7,905 nucleotides of DNA from an uncultured Actinomycetospora sp. (GCA_902805495.1 CADCTH010000080.1:1-7905); one strand, 5' to 3'; positions 1 to 6,403 are shown, numbered from the stretch's first letter. Notes: generated from the sequence alone by a model not told the origin. Program-made: numbers and translations.

Positions 1-327
1 GTGGTGCTGCCGCTGCGGCCCGCGCGCGGACACGGCGGGCTCGGACCGGCGCGGCTCGGGCACGAGCTCGGGCGCCGGCGGGCGCGGCGGCGGCGGGTGC
101 GGCGCCGGGAGGTCGGCGAACAGGGGCCGGAGGTCGGAGCAGCGCACGGCCATCGACGCGTGCACGGAGCGCTCGCCGAACTCGTCGACGTCCAGGCGCC
201 CCGCCTCCAGGTGCTTGCCCAGGGCGTCCAGCGCGGCCGCGCGGTCGGCGTCGCCCAGGCGCAGGTCCCCGGGGCCGCCGCCCTCGTCGGGCACCGGGCG
301 GTCGGTGTGCGCGTCGTCGTGGTCCAC
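1..327 (-). CDS. DUF1707 (SHOCT-like) domain protein, N-terminal part; 3' end outside window
   Basis: The reading frame starts at a GTG (complement of 325-327) and stays open for 109 codons to the window edge, so the C-terminus is missing. A GGAGGAG ribosome site (complement of 334-340) lies 6 nt upstream and fixes the start. Residues about 20-75 carry the DUF1707 pattern: DLRLGDADR, then a helix ending in LEAGRLDVDEFGER, then a second helix with an RCSDLRPLFADLP ending. DUF1707 is an actinobacterial helical domain usually found at the N-terminus of small proteins, often before membrane helices or other short domains; its molecular role is not established. After it comes a proline-rich linker (PAPHPPPRPPAPE). 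Whether a membrane segment follows cannot be seen. It is divergent from the VIT-family transporter, with 122 bp between start codons. Confidence 0.8.
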   Translation of the reverse strand, partial: MDHDDAHTDRPVPDEGGGPGDLRLGDADRAAALDALGKHLEAGRLDVDEFGERSVHASMAVRCSDLRPLFADLPAPHPPPPRPPAPELVPEPRRSEPAVSARGPQRQHH

Positions 328-404
328 GGGCGTCTCCTCCCGCCGGACGGGCGTCCCCGATGTGCGCGACCGGCACCACCCATCGTGCGCCTCCCGGCGC
401 CGGA

Positions 405-430
405 TCGCCGTGAGTCGCCGACGATCGCCG
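405..430 (+). repeat. Three TCGCCG direct repeats at exact 10-bp spacing upstream of the VIT transporter gene
   Basis: TCGCCG occurs at 405-410, 415-420 and 425-430, one DNA helical turn apart, ending 19 bp before the transporter start. The first and third copies extend to GATCGCCG. Such phasing would suit a repressor or activator binding one face of the helix in this divergent intergenic region. Short GC-rich hexamers recur by chance in DNA of this composition, so a regulatory role is only a possibility. Confidence 0.3.
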
Positions 431-449
431 GCCCTGGGACCGTGGAGGG

Positions 450-1202
450 ATGTCCGAGGCCGCCCGTCCCGACGCCGCCACCGGGCCGACCCCCGATCCC
501 GCCCCGCACCCCGAGCCCCACGGCGGCGAGCTCTCCCAGCGGCTGAACTGGCTGCGCGCCGGGGTCCTGGGCGCCAACGACGGGATCGTGTCCACGGCCG
601 GCCTCGTCGTCGGCGTGGCGGGGGCGACCGTCGAGCGGGCGCCGATCGCGATGGCGGGCGTCGCGGGGCTCGTGGCCGGCGCGGTGTCGATGGCGCTCGG
701 CGAGTACGTGTCGGTGTCGAGCCAGCGCGACTCGGAGCGCGCGCAGCTGGAGCGGGAGACCCGCGAGCAGGCCGAGACCCCCGACCAGGAATTGGACGAG
801 CTGGTCACGCTCTACGAGGCGAAGGGGCTGTCCCCCGCGACGGCGCGGCAGGTCGCGGTCGAGCTGACCGAGCACGACGCGCTCTCCGCGCACCTCGACG
901 TCGAGCTGCACCTCGACCCCGAGGAGCTGACCAGCCCCTGGCGCGCGGCGGGCGCGTCGGCGGTGTCGTTCGTGCTCGGCGCGCTGCTGCCCCTGGTCGC
1001 GGTGCTCCTGCCCCCGGCCGCGTTCCGGGTGCCCGTCACCGTCGTCGTGGTGCTCGCCGCCCTCGGGCTCGCCGGCTGGCTCGGCGCCCGGCTCGGCGGC
1101 GCGACCCCGCGCCGGGCGGTGCTGCGGGTGCTGGTCGGCGGCGCGCTCGGGCTCGCCGTGACCTACGGGATCGGCGTGCTGGTCGGCGGCGCGGTCGGCT
1201 GA
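450..1202 (+). CDS. VIT family (VIT1/CCC1-like) iron/manganese transporter
   Basis: This 250-residue integral membrane protein matches the VIT1/CCC1 family, which exports or sequesters Fe2+ and Mn2+ by proton exchange. After a proline-rich tail (residues 1-28) comes the family signature RAGVLGANDGIVST (36-49), with the helix-1 aspartate at D44. Helix 2 ends in SMALGEYVSVSSQRD (80-94), with M81 and E85 in the expected metal-path positions. Residues about 95-162 form a Glu-rich cytoplasmic metal-binding domain, followed by three helices near 166-188, 194-214 and 222-247. Five helices and about 230-250 residues are normal for the family. An in-frame stop at 411-413 leaves the ATG at 450 as the only upstream start. 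Its GGAGG (444-448) is just 1 nt away, too close for ordinary use. The 3' end overlaps the convergent WYL regulator by 40 bp. Family assignment is firm; the metal is not determined. Confidence 0.92.
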   Translation: MSEAARPDAATGPTPDPAPHPEPHGGELSQRLNWLRAGVLGANDGIVSTAGLVVGVAGATVERAPIAMAGVAGLVAGAVSMALGEYVSVSSQRDSERAQLERETREQAETPDQELDELVTLYEAKGLSPATARQVAVELTEHDALSAHLDVELHLDPEELTSPWRAAGASAVSFVLGALLPLVAVLLPPAAFRVPVTVVVVLAALGLAGWLGARLGGATPRRAVLRVLVGGALGLAVTYGIGVLVGGAVG

Positions 1203-2167
1203 GCCCCCGCGACGGCCCGCGCGTAGCGCGTGGCCACGCGGCGCAGCTCCTCGACCAGCTCGTCGGGCGACTCCACCGCGAAGTCCGCGTCCAGGCCGGT
1301 GAGGATCAGCGCCGCGGAGCGGGCGTCGTCGGTGGCCAGCCGCACGCGGCAGGCCCGCGCGCCGAGCGCCTCGACGCGCACCTGGTCGGTCCAGATCGTG
1401 GCCCGGACCTGCTCGGCGGGCGCCTCGACCCGCACGACGCAGCGGAAGGGCCGGATGTCGGCGACGCGGTCGGCGACGAAGGCCGCGGGATCGCCGCCCG
1501 GGATCTCCCGCGGGGCGAAGCGCGGGCCGGTGGGCAGGCCGTCGGGGGCCAGGCGCGGGGTCATCCGGTCCACGCGCAGGGTGCGCCAGTCGTCGCGGTC
1601 GCGGTCCCAGGCCACGAGGTACCAGCGCCGGCCCCACGCCACGAGGTGGATGGGCTCGATGCGCCGGCGGGTCGACGTGCCGTCCCGCGCGGTGTAGTCG
1701 ATCTCGAGGACGCGCCGGTCGCGGCGCGCGCCGCCGATCGCCGCCAGCACCGCCGGGTCCACCGACGGGGCGACGCGCGGCGCGACGATGGCCACGGGCA
1801 TCGCGGTGATCCGCTGCCGCAGGCGCGCGGGCAGGATCCGCTCGAGCTTGACCAGCGCCGCCAGCGCGGTCTCCCCCGTGCCCGCGACCCCGGAGCCGGC
1901 GGCGGTGCGCACGGTGACCGCGACGGCGACGGCCTCGTCGTCGTCGAGCACCAGCGGCGGCAGCGCGGCGCCCGCGCCGAGGCGGTACCCGCCGCCCGGC
2001 CCGAGGCCGACCTCGACCGGGTAGTCGAGGCCGCGGAGCTTGTCGACGTCGCGGCGCACGGTGCGGGTGGTGATGCCGAGGCGCTCGGCCAGCTCCGGGC
2101 CGGTCCACTCGGGGCGGGCCTGCAGCAGCGACAGCAGGCGCAGCAGGCGGGCGGAGGTCTCGAGCAC
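1163..2167 (-). CDS. WYL-domain transcriptional regulator (HTH-WYL-WCX)
   Basis: This 334-residue regulator follows the standard DeoR/YafY-like layout. A winged helix-turn-helix spans residues 3-62 (SARLLRLLSLLQ, then GPELAERLGITTRTVRRDVDKLR, wing GPGGGYRLG). A WYL domain spans about 136-215, with the WYL triplet at 182-184 in VAWGRRWYLVAWD and the basic RRRIEP just before it. A WCX-type C-terminal domain spans about 238-315. Proteins of this class are usually DNA-binding regulators that may sense nucleotide or nucleic-acid ligands; the target here is unknown. The GTG at 2165-2167 is chosen because it begins the HTH as in relatives. No Shine-Dalgarno lies upstream, but CACACT (complement of 2174-2179) could be a weak -10 box for a leaderless start. 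It converges on and overlaps the VIT gene by 40 bp. It is divergent from the 74-residue gene, so it may act in the shared 172-bp interval. Confidence 0.88.
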   Translation of the reverse strand: MLETSARLLRLLSLLQARPEWTGPELAERLGITTRTVRRDVDKLRGLDYPVEVGLGPGGGYRLGAGAALPPLVLDDDEAVAVAVTVRTAAGSGVAGTGETALAALVKLERILPARLRQRITAMPVAIVAPRVAPSVDPAVLAAIGGARRDRRVLEIDYTARDGTSTRRRIEPIHLVAWGRRWYLVAWDRDRDDWRTLRVDRMTPRLAPDGLPTGPRFAPREIPGGDPAAFVADRVADIRPFRCVVRVEAPAEQVRATIWTDQVRVEALGARACRVRLATDDARSAALILTGLDADFAVESPDELVEELRRVATRYARAVAGAQPTAPPTSTPIP

Positions 2168-2174
2168 GCCGCGA

Positions 2175-2255
2175 GTGTGCCGCGGAAGACGGACAGGAGC
2201 GGTCCGCCACCCGGCGTCGAGCTCGCGGGCCCGTCGGGGTCTCCCGGCGGCACAC
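2175..2255. promoter_or_regulatory. Widely spaced 9-bp inverted repeat in the WYL regulator upstream region
   Basis: GTGTGCCGC at 2175-2183 and its exact reverse complement GCGGCACAC at 2247-2255 flank 63 bp of the divergent intergenic region. The left copy begins 7 bp upstream of the WYL regulator start. Paired distant half-sites could let a regulator loop or occlude its own promoter. With GC-rich sequence a 9-bp match can arise by chance, so this is tentative. Confidence 0.25.
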
Positions 2256-2325
2256 CGCCCGAGACCTCGGTCACCTTCTCGGTGGATCATCGCGGCGACC
2301 GGGGCGCGCCGGTGGTCCGTATCCG

Positions 2326-2331
2326 TACGAT
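2326..2331 (+). promoter_or_regulatory. Candidate -10 box (TACGAT) for leaderless transcription of the 74-residue gene
   Basis: TACGAT fits the actinobacterial TANNNT -10 consensus and ends 8 nt before the ATG at 2340. Transcription would therefore begin at or within a base or two of the start codon, giving a leaderless mRNA. No ribosome site is present between it and the ATG, which agrees. A convincing -35 hexamer is not visible. The same geometry recurs upstream of the gene at 7545. Confidence 0.55.
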
Positions 2332-2339
2332 CGGCGGTG

Positions 2340-2564
2340 ATGGCCGCCCCGACCCGTACCCCCGCGCCCCGCTTCGCCTTCGCGCGCGACACCGCGTACC
2401 GGATCACCGTGCGCGACGAGTCCGGGGAGCGCCGCGAGCACGTGGTCGACGGCTACCAGGGCTGGCTGTCCGGCCCCGACGGGATCCGACACCGGTTCGG
2501 GGCCCACCGCCGCGCGCGCACCGAGCTGCGCGACGACCGCATCCGCTCCGTCATCGGGCCCTGA
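2340..2564 (+). CDS. Small conserved-looking hypothetical protein (74 aa)
   Basis: The product is 74 residues, soluble and rich in Arg and charged residues, with no signal peptide or membrane segment. I do not recognise a family. The visible core is FARDTAYRITVRDESGERR (14-32), which looks like beta strands. It is followed by HVVDGYQGWLSGPDGIRHRFG (34-54) and a basic, helical C-terminus. Coding is supported by nearly uniform G or C at third codon positions and by a well-placed TACGAT -10 box. The ATG at 2340 is taken as the start; an in-frame GTG directly before it (2337) is an alternative for a leaderless message. The gene is divergent from the WYL regulator and convergent with the BldM-like regulator. 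A strong hairpin terminator begins 36 bp after its stop. Function unknown. Confidence 0.65.
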   Translation: MAAPTRTPAPRFAFARDTAYRITVRDESGERREHVVDGYQGWLSGPDGIRHRFGAHRRARTELRDDRIRSVIGP

Positions 2565-2599
2565 GGGCCCGCTCCCGGCGCGCACCGCGACGCAAACGC

Positions 2600-2655
2600 C
2601 GGCCGGACCCGGTGGATGGGCGCGTGCGGGGACGCCCACCCACCGGGTCCGGCCG
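2600..2655. terminator. Large GC-rich hairpin between convergent genes (probable bidirectional terminator)
   Basis: The arms 2600-2622 and 2633-2655 pair over 23 positions with one mismatch (A2616 opposite C2639) around a 10-nt loop (2623-2632). The outer 16 bp and the inner 6 bp are perfect. It sits between the stop of the 74-residue gene (2564) and the stop of the BldM-like gene (2734), exactly where a shared terminator is expected. No T-tract follows on either strand, as is common for actinobacterial terminators. Confidence 0.8.
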
Positions 2656-2733
2656 ACCCGTCTCCTCCTCGACCGACCTCCTGCCGCCTCCGACCCGGCG
2701 GGACGTCGTCGAGCTGGTCCGACGGCGGGGCCG

Positions 2734-3342
2734 TCAGGAGACCAGGCCGCAGCGGAAGCCATGGGCCACCGCCTGCGCCCGGTCGGCCGCCGACAGCTTG
2801 CGGAACAGCCGGCGGGCGTGGGTCTTCACGGTGTCCTCGGACAGGTAGAGCTCGCGGCCGATCTGGCCGTTGCTCTTGCCCTGGCTCATGCCGCGCAGGA
2901 CCTGCATCTCGCGCTCGGTGAGGTTGACGCCCGGCCCCGGCGTGGCACCGCGCTGCATCGGCATCGCGCCGACCTCGGCGCCGATCGACGAGTGGGCGAG
3001 CGCCGCGACCAGCTCGGGGCGTGAGGCGTCCCAGCGCAGGTAGCCGCGGGCGCCGCCGGCGACCGCGGCGGCGATGCTGCCCGCGTCGTCGGGGGCGCCG
3101 AAGACCATGACGTTGGCCTGGGGGTGGGCGGACATCAGGCGCCGGGTCGCCTCGGCGCCCGAGGCCACCGCGCGCTGCGTGCCCACGAACACCACGTCCG
3201 CGCTCTGGCGGGCGTAGCGGGTGAGCAGCTCGTCCGCGGTGGCGACGCAGTCGATGCGCTGGACGCCGGGCACCGCGGACATGACCCGCGTCAGGCCCTC
3301 GCGGACACTGCGCCGGTCGTCGCAGATCAGAACCGTCCTCAT
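2734..3342 (-). CDS. bldM: BldM-like atypical response regulator (receiver plus LuxR-type HTH)
   Basis: This 202-residue protein has a receiver-like domain (1-118), a short linker and a NarL/LuxR DNA-binding domain (138-200). The DNA-binding part contains LTEREMQVLRGMSQGKSN, then IGRELYLSEDTVKTHARRLFRKL. It closely resembles Streptomyces BldM from memory, including VLICDD at the N-terminus, ARGYLxxDASR near 98-108 and the C-terminal end. BldM is a developmental regulator that works alone or with WhiI. Here the position equal to the phospho-acceptor Asp (54) is Gly, in VVFVGTQRAV, and the usual Lys near 104 is Trp. The receiver should not be phosphorylated in the standard way, although the acidic pair D8-D9 remains. 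The ATG at 3342 has a GGAG (complement of 3348-3351) 5 nt upstream. No histidine kinase gene is adjacent. It is divergent from aroQ across a palindrome-containing region. Orthology to bldM is likely but not proven. Confidence 0.85.
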   Translation of the reverse strand: MRTVLICDDRRSVREGLTRVMSAVPGVQRIDCVATADELLTRYARQSADVVFVGTQRAVASGAEATRRLMSAHPQANVMVFGAPDDAGSIAAAVAGGARGYLRWDASRPELVAALAHSSIGAEVGAMPMQRGATPGPGVNLTEREMQVLRGMSQGKSNGQIGRELYLSEDTVKTHARRLFRKLSAADRAQAVAHGFRCGLVS

Positions 3343-3360
3343 ACAGACTCCGTCCGAGGT

Positions 3361-3400
3361 GGGGAGACCGCCCACCGCGGGAACGGTGGGCGCTGTCCCC
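3361..3400. promoter_or_regulatory. 40-bp imperfect palindrome between the bldM-like gene and aroQ
   Basis: The arms 3361-3377 and 3384-3400 match at 15 of 17 positions around a 6-nt centre. The inner 9 bp (CGCCCACCG / CGGTGGGCG) and the outer 5 bp (GGGGA / TCCCC) are exact. It ends 18 nt before the bldM-like start codon and 76 bp before the aroQ GTG. It could be an operator, perhaps for autoregulation by the dimeric regulator, or a hairpin in the bldM-like 5' leader. It has no T-tract and lies upstream of both genes, so it is unlikely to be a terminator. Confidence 0.5.
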
Positions 3401-3466
3401 TTCATCGGCCGCCCCACCCGTCCGCTTGACCCCCGAATGACAAGGATGTGGTTGTGAACCCCCGAT

Positions 3467-3470
3467 GGAG
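3467..3470 (+). promoter_or_regulatory. Ribosome binding site that favours the GTG start of aroQ
   Basis: GGAG at 3467-3470 lies 6 nt before the GTG at 3477. The ATG at 3465 overlaps this motif and has only a C-rich stretch upstream, with no Shine-Dalgarno. The GTG is therefore the better-supported start, adding four fewer residues. Confidence 0.5.
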
Positions 3471-3476
3471 TGGCGC

Positions 3477-3926
3477 GTGAGCCCCCGGCGCGTGTTGATC
3501 GTCAACGGCCCGAACCTGGATCTCCTGGGCCGGCGCGAGCCCGAGGTCTACGGGTACGACACCCTCGACGACCTGGTGGATCGCTGCCGGCGGACCGCTG
3601 CCGAGCTCGGTCTCGAGGTCGACGCGCGGCAGAGCAACCACGAGGGCGTGCTGATCGACACCGTCCACGAGGCCATGACCGGCCACGGCGGAGTGATCAT
3701 CAATCCGGGCGGCTACACGCACACGTCCGTGGCCCTGCGCGACGCGCTGGCCGCGCTGCCGGTGCCCGTGGTCGAGGTGCACCTGTCGAACGTGCACGCC
3801 CGCGAGGCGTTCCGGTCCCACTCCTACGTCTCGCCGGTGGCCACCGCCGTCATCGCGGGCGCGGGGATCACCGGCTACGACCTGGCGCTGCGCTTCCTGG
3901 CCGAACGCCTGGTGCGCCGGACGTGA
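3477..3926 (+). CDS. aroQ: Type II 3-dehydroquinate dehydratase
   Basis: AroQ catalyses the reversible dehydration of 3-dehydroquinate to 3-dehydroshikimate, step three of the shikimate pathway to aromatic amino acids; it is a small cytoplasmic enzyme that forms dodecamers. The product from the GTG is 149 residues, typical for the type II family. Signature elements are all present: NGPNLDLLGRREPEVYG (10-26) with the catalytic Arg20 and Tyr25 on the active-site lid, RQSNHEG (51-57), INPGGYTHTSVALRDAL (75-91) with Asn76 and His82, and EVHLSNVHAREAFR (100-113) with His102 and Arg109. The ATG at 3465 (153 residues) is an alternative start. No other shikimate genes adjoin it, so a role in quinate breakdown cannot be excluded, but biosynthesis is the simpler reading. 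The stop codon lies 1 bp from that of the convergent hydrolase. TTGACC at 3426-3431 could be a -35 element, but no good -10 follows. Confidence 0.95.
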   Translation: MSPRRVLIVNGPNLDLLGRREPEVYGYDTLDDLVDRCRRTAAELGLEVDARQSNHEGVLIDTVHEAMTGHGGVIINPGGYTHTSVALRDALAALPVPVVEVHLSNVHAREAFRSHSYVSPVATAVIAGAGITGYDLALRFLAERLVRRT

Positions 3927-3927
3927 C

Positions 3928-4824
3928 CTAGACCCCGGCGCGCTGCGCCAGGTACCCGAGCTCGGAGGCCAGGGCCTCGGGGAACTGCAGCGGCAGGAAG
4001 TGCGAGCCCGGCAGGTGCACGAGCCGGGAGTCGGGCAGCGCGGCCGCGAGGTCGGACATGTCCGCGACGGGCGCGAGGGTGTCGAAGTCGCCGGCGACCA
4101 CGGTGACCGGCACGGTGATCGCCGCCAGCTCGGCGTCGTCGAGCGGCGCGTGGTCGGCGGCGGCGAGCACCATCCGCGAGAACCAGGTCCAGTCGTGGGC
4201 GGCGAACTCGCGGGCGACCTCGGCGAGCGTGACCAGCGAGGTCGTGCCGGTGGGTTCCAGCGCTGCGGCGTCCATGCCGGCCCGGCCCATCGCGTCGAGC
4301 CCGCGCGGCAGCATCGAGATCACGCCGGCCACGGGCGGGCCGACGACGCGCAGCAGCCAGGCGCCCGTCTTCGCCGCCCGGCGGTGCACACCCTCGGGCA
4401 TCTGCGACGGCAGCACCCGGAACGCGCCGGTGGCCACCCCGCCGAGGGCGAGCACGCCCGCGACGCGGTCGGGGGCCCGGCGGGCGGCCTCGATCGCCAC
4501 GGCGACGCCCACCGACCAGCCGACGACCACCGCCCGGTCCATGCCCGCGGCGTCCATCACCGCGAGCAGGTCGCCGGCGTGGTCGCCGACGCCGATGTGC
4601 GTCTCGTCGGCCGGGCGCTCCGAGCCCCCGAGGCCGCGGTGGTGCCAGCTGGTGGCGTGGTAGCCGCAGTCCGCCCCGTGCAGGAACGGCCACGCCTTCG
4701 GGCTCGCGCCGAGCCCGTTGGACACCACCACCGGCGCGCCCGCGGCGCCGTTGTCCCAACGCCGCAGGCGTGTGCCGTCGGGAGCCAGCACGTCGTCGTG
4801 CAGCTCCCCGGGTGGCCCGGTCAC
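3928..4824 (-). CDS. Alpha/beta hydrolase fold protein
   Basis: This 298-residue protein shows a complete alpha/beta hydrolase catalytic set. The nucleophile elbow is GWSVG (102-106) with Ser104. The acid is probably Asp248 in VVAGDFDTLAP, and the base is His275 in LPGSHFLPLQFP. The oxyanion region SNGLGAS (35-41) and the WHHRGLGGSERP segment (60-71), the usual HxRGxGxS motif, are also present. A cap of about 135-225 covers the site. The substrate cannot be told: esterases, lactonases and C-C hydrolases share this pattern. There is no signal peptide, so it is probably cytoplasmic. The GTG start has a strong GGGAGGG (complement of 4833-4839) 8 nt upstream. It begins 19 bp after the ndh-like gene's stop on the same strand, so the two are probably co-transcribed. 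It converges on aroQ with 1 bp between stops. Confidence 0.9.
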   Translation of the reverse strand: MTGPPGELHDDVLAPDGTRLRRWDNGAAGAPVVVSNGLGASPKAWPFLHGADCGYHATSWHHRGLGGSERPADETHIGVGDHAGDLLAVMDAAGMDRAVVVGWSVGVAVAIEAARRAPDRVAGVLALGGVATGAFRVLPSQMPEGVHRRAAKTGAWLLRVVGPPVAGVISMLPRGLDAMGRAGMDAAALEPTGTTSLVTLAEVAREFAAHDWTWFSRMVLAAADHAPLDDAELAAITVPVTVVAGDFDTLAPVADMSDLAAALPDSRLVHLPGSHFLPLQFPEALASELGYLAQRAGV

Positions 4825-4843
4825 GTCGTCGTCCCTCCCGGTC

Positions 4844-6211
4844 TCAGGACGCCGCGGCCGCGCGCTCCTTCATCTCCTCCTCGGACAGGTACTCGCGGGT
4901 CTCCTCGAACGACGAGGTCTCGCTCTTGCGCCCGGCGAGGAAGCCGATGCGGATGAAGTCGTCGCCGCCGAACAGGTGCAGCAGCCAGTTGGCGACGACG
5001 CGTACGCGCGTGCGCATCAACGGCAGGGCGTAGAGGTGGTACCCGCGGGTGACGGCCTGGGCGACGATGCCGGTCAGGCGCAGCTTGAGGGGGTGCGCCA
5101 CGGCCTGCGTGCCGCCGAGGTCCACCACGAGCCCGAGGTCGTGGTGCTTGTACTCGCGCAGCGGCTGCCCGCGCAGCGAGGCGACGACGTTGTCCGCGGC
5201 CGTGATCGCCTGGCGGGTGGCGTGCTGCGCGGTGGGCGGGCAGATGGCGGAGTCGGGGTCGTCGGCGGTCAGGTCCGGCACCGCGGCGGCGTCGCCGAGC
5301 ACGAAGACGTCGTCGTAGCCGTCGAGCCGCAGGTCGGTGCGGGCCTTGACGCGTCCGCGCACCAGCTCGACGCCGAGGGTCTTGACCAGGGGGCTGGCCG
5401 TGACGCCCGCGGTCCACACCAGCGTCTTGGTCGGGATGGTGCTGCCGTCGGTGAGCGTGACGCTGTCGGCGGTGACCTCCTCGACGCCGGTCTCGAGCCG
5501 GATGCCGATGCCGCGCTTGCGCAGCAGGGTGAGGGCGTCCTCGCCGAGGCGCTGGCCGAGCTCGGGCATCAGCCGCGGCGCGATGTCGACGACGGTCCAG
5601 CGCACCAGGGTCGGGTCGAGGCGCGGGAAGCGCTTCATGGCCGCGTCGGTCAGCAGCTCCAGGCACGCCGCGGTCTCGACGCCGGCGTAGCCGCCGCCGA
5701 CCACGACGAAGCCGCAGCGCGCGGCGCGCTCCTCGTGGTCGGTGGACGCGTTGGCCAGCTCGAGCTGGGAGAGCACGTGGTCGCGCAGGTACGCGGCCTC
5801 GCCCAGGTTCTTCATGCCCAGCCCGTGCTCCTCGAGCCCGGGGATGTCGAACTGACGGGTGACGCTGCCCGCGGTGATGACGAGCCGGTCGTAGGGCAGC
5901 TCGACGACCTCTTCGCTGATCTTCTTGACCACGGCGACCTTGCGCTCGAGGTCCAGCCCGACCACCTGGCCCGGGAGACGGGCCGCCCGCCGGATGGCCC
6001 GCGGCAGGGGCACGGTCACCGACTGGGCCGTGATCACTCCGGCGGCCACCTGCGGCAGCAGGGGCAGGTAGAGCATGTAGTCGTGGGGGTTGACCACCAC
6101 GACCTCCACCTCGCCGCGCTCCAGCTCGCCCTTGAGCTCACGTTCGAGGCGCTGGACGCACTTCAAGCCGGCGAACCCGGCGCCGACCACCACGATGCGC
6201 TGCGCGCTCAT
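4844..6211 (-). CDS. ndh: Type II NADH:quinone oxidoreductase (NDH-2-like FAD/NAD oxidoreductase)
   Basis: This 455-residue flavoprotein fits the single-subunit NADH dehydrogenase family, which passes electrons from NADH through FAD to a membrane quinone without pumping protons. It carries an N-terminal FAD-binding VVVGAGFAGL (7-16) and a second Rossmann motif VVVGGGYAGVETAACLE (169-185) for NADH. The C-terminal FAD motif VFVLGDAAA is at 302-310. An AQHATRQ segment (328-334) sits where NDH-2 enzymes carry their quinone-site AQxAxQ motif. The last 60 residues (NWLLHLFGGDDFIRIGFLAG at 408-427) resemble the family's membrane-docking end, and no true transmembrane helix is needed. The ATG at 6211 has GGGAGG (complement of 6221-6226) 9 nt upstream and begins directly at the first beta strand. 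It leads a likely two-gene unit with the hydrolase and is divergent from the SDR gene. A related quinone or ferredoxin reductase role is less likely. Confidence 0.88.
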   Translation of the reverse strand: MSAQRIVVVGAGFAGLKCVQRLERELKGELERGEVEVVVVNPHDYMLYLPLLPQVAAGVITAQSVTVPLPRAIRRAARLPGQVVGLDLERKVAVVKKISEEVVELPYDRLVITAGSVTRQFDIPGLEEHGLGMKNLGEAAYLRDHVLSQLELANASTDHEERAARCGFVVVGGGYAGVETAACLELLTDAAMKRFPRLDPTLVRWTVVDIAPRLMPELGQRLGEDALTLLRKRGIGIRLETGVEEVTADSVTLTDGSTIPTKTLVWTAGVTASPLVKTLGVELVRGRVKARTDLRLDGYDDVFVLGDAAAVPDLTADDPDSAICPPTAQHATRQAITAADNVVASLRGQPLREYKHHDLGLVVDLGGTQAVAHPLKLRLTGIVAQAVTRGYHLYALPLMRTRVRVVANWLLHLFGGDDFIRIGFLAGRKSETSSFEETREYLSEEEMKERAAAAS

Positions 6212-6403
6212 CAGAGACGTCCTCCCGTCGTGCCCGAGGGCAGATTGGTCCACGCAGAGTTTCCCCTGGTGGCGCCCGCGACACCTCACCCCGCCGTCGG
6301 GTCGCCACGCATGACCGTGCTCACACGGCACCCGGTCGGGTACCGCCGTCCGGCGCGGACACGCGGGGCATGGTCTGCTGCGCCCCACCTCTGACACCCC
6401 GCC

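Noticed and set aside
215..2848. An 877-codon open frame on the plus strand across several genes
   Set aside because: Its product is an Arg/Ala/Gly/Pro-rich low-complexity sequence with no recognisable domain, and it overlaps four genes that have clear families. Long stop-free frames are expected by chance in DNA this GC-rich.
3429..3465. Repeated ACCCCCGA (3429-3436 and 3458-3465) before aroQ
   Set aside because: An 8-bp match dominated by a C run, 29 bp apart, is weak in this composition and has no added symmetry, so I do not call it an operator.
6330..6341. ACCCG-GT-CGGGT inverted repeat between ndh and the SDR gene
   Set aside because: Five-base arms are too short to separate from chance in GC-rich intergenic DNA, and no promoter elements could be placed around it.
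4718..6394. A 558-codon open frame antisense to the ndh-like and hydrolase genes
   Set aside because: It is a mirror of two well-supported genes; the predicted product has no domain pattern and no ribosome site was found to support it.
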